Below are positions 63,815 to 64,000 of a stretch of 64,000 nucleotides of DNA, in pieces (positions within the stretch are counted from its first letter, which is position 1; each line of letters begins with the position of its first letter). Both the position numbers and the translations under genes were made by a program. A model generated the notes under the pieces. It saw nothing but the letters and a program-made list of their open reading frames with translations. It did not search any database and was not told where the DNA came from. This DNA is from Bradyrhizobium sp. 21 (lineage in GTDB: Bacteria > Pseudomonadota > Alphaproteobacteria > Rhizobiales > Xanthobacteraceae), in assembly GCF_023073335.1 (NCBI RefSeq), contig NZ_JADPJG010000003.1, positions 37,789 through 101,788 on the forward strand, written 5' to 3'.

Positions 63815-64000
63815 CACCGTCGTGCAATCGACCGCCGACGCCAAGGCCGCCCCCGACACCATGGCCTGGGATTCCGGGATGCGGCGGCTGATGATGATCT
63901 ATCTGCCGCTCGGCTGTTTCGTGCTGATCCTGCTGTTTCCGTTCTACTGGATGGCGATCACGTCGTTCAAGCCAAACGCCGAACTGATGAACTACAAGGA
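63807..64000 (+). CDS. ABC transporter permease (MalG type), 5' part only
   Basis: Starts MTDTVVQSTADAKAAPDTM and runs off the window after about 64 codons. The first membrane helix (MIYLPLGCFVLILLFPFYWM) and the ITSFKP motif are typical of MalG-like permeases. Overlaps the upstream permease by 8 bp. An ATPase gene probably follows outside the window. Confidence 0.88.
   Translation, partial: MTDTVVQSTADAKAAPDTMAWDSGMRRLMMIYLPLGCFVLILLFPFYWMAITSFKPNAELMNYK

Overview
The window reads as chromosomal DNA of a Bradyrhizobium-like alphaproteobacterium (inferred). The signs are: high GC with strong third-position GC, a napEDABC operon behind a perfect FixK-type box, a Caulobacter-like flagellar block (sciP, fliF-G-H-N, flbD), a PmtA-type phospholipid methyltransferase, TRAP and Bug-type solute receptors, and many intergenic palindromic repeats. 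I count about 68 protein genes, one tRNA, one decayed gene and several candidate regulatory sites.

Layout. 1-8 kb: a catabolic locus split around a GntR regulator. On the minus strand are a TRAP transporter (dctP-dctQ-dctM), a type II dehydroquinase, a small alpha-beta-barrel-like protein and a TIM-barrel isomerase/dehydratase-like enzyme. On the plus strand are gntR, an M24 peptidase and an SMP-30 lactonase. 8-9.6 kb: an atypical SDR facing an HxlR regulator across two perfect AGTTC-N7-GAACT palindromes. 9.6-14.3 kb: a non-coding stretch, then an AT-richer segment with two HEPN-like genes and a gene with a PD-(D/E)XK nuclease domain, ending next to tRNA-Met(CAT). This is the best candidate for a little-described (defence) system. 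14.5-17.3 kb: an exported protein, pmtA and mnmA. 17.5-26 kb: the flagellar block fliK-flgD, sciP, fliF-G-H-N-flbD, with a predicted sigma-54 promoter at fliK and a CtrA-like box before fliF. 26-27.4 kb: an M20 peptidase.

27.5-32.3 kb: a sulfonate-sulfur operon (ssuA, a 28-codon ORF, ssuD, ssuC, ssuB, flavin reductase) with a 52-aa membrane protein behind it. 32.7-37.3 kb: a P450 with an unusual I-helix, a LuxR-type regulator, a DUF2200 protein, an RND-pump remnant with an in-frame stop, and a luciferase-like monooxygenase. 37.5-41.8 kb: napEDABC. 42-51.2 kb: an SF1 helicase, a secreted TPR-caspase protein, msrA-msrB, and several small or hypothetical envelope proteins, including two related cysteine-patterned exported ones. 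51.2-58.1 kb: purA, two paralogous EamA exporters, VOC, TetR and DUF1330 proteins, and a Bug-type receptor. 58.3-64 kb: a chemoreceptor, a 2-hydroxyacid dehydrogenase and a sugar-type ABC importer cut by the window end.

Most genes are housekeeping or metabolic. The accessory signal is concentrated at 9.6-14.3 kb and in the repeat families scattered between genes.
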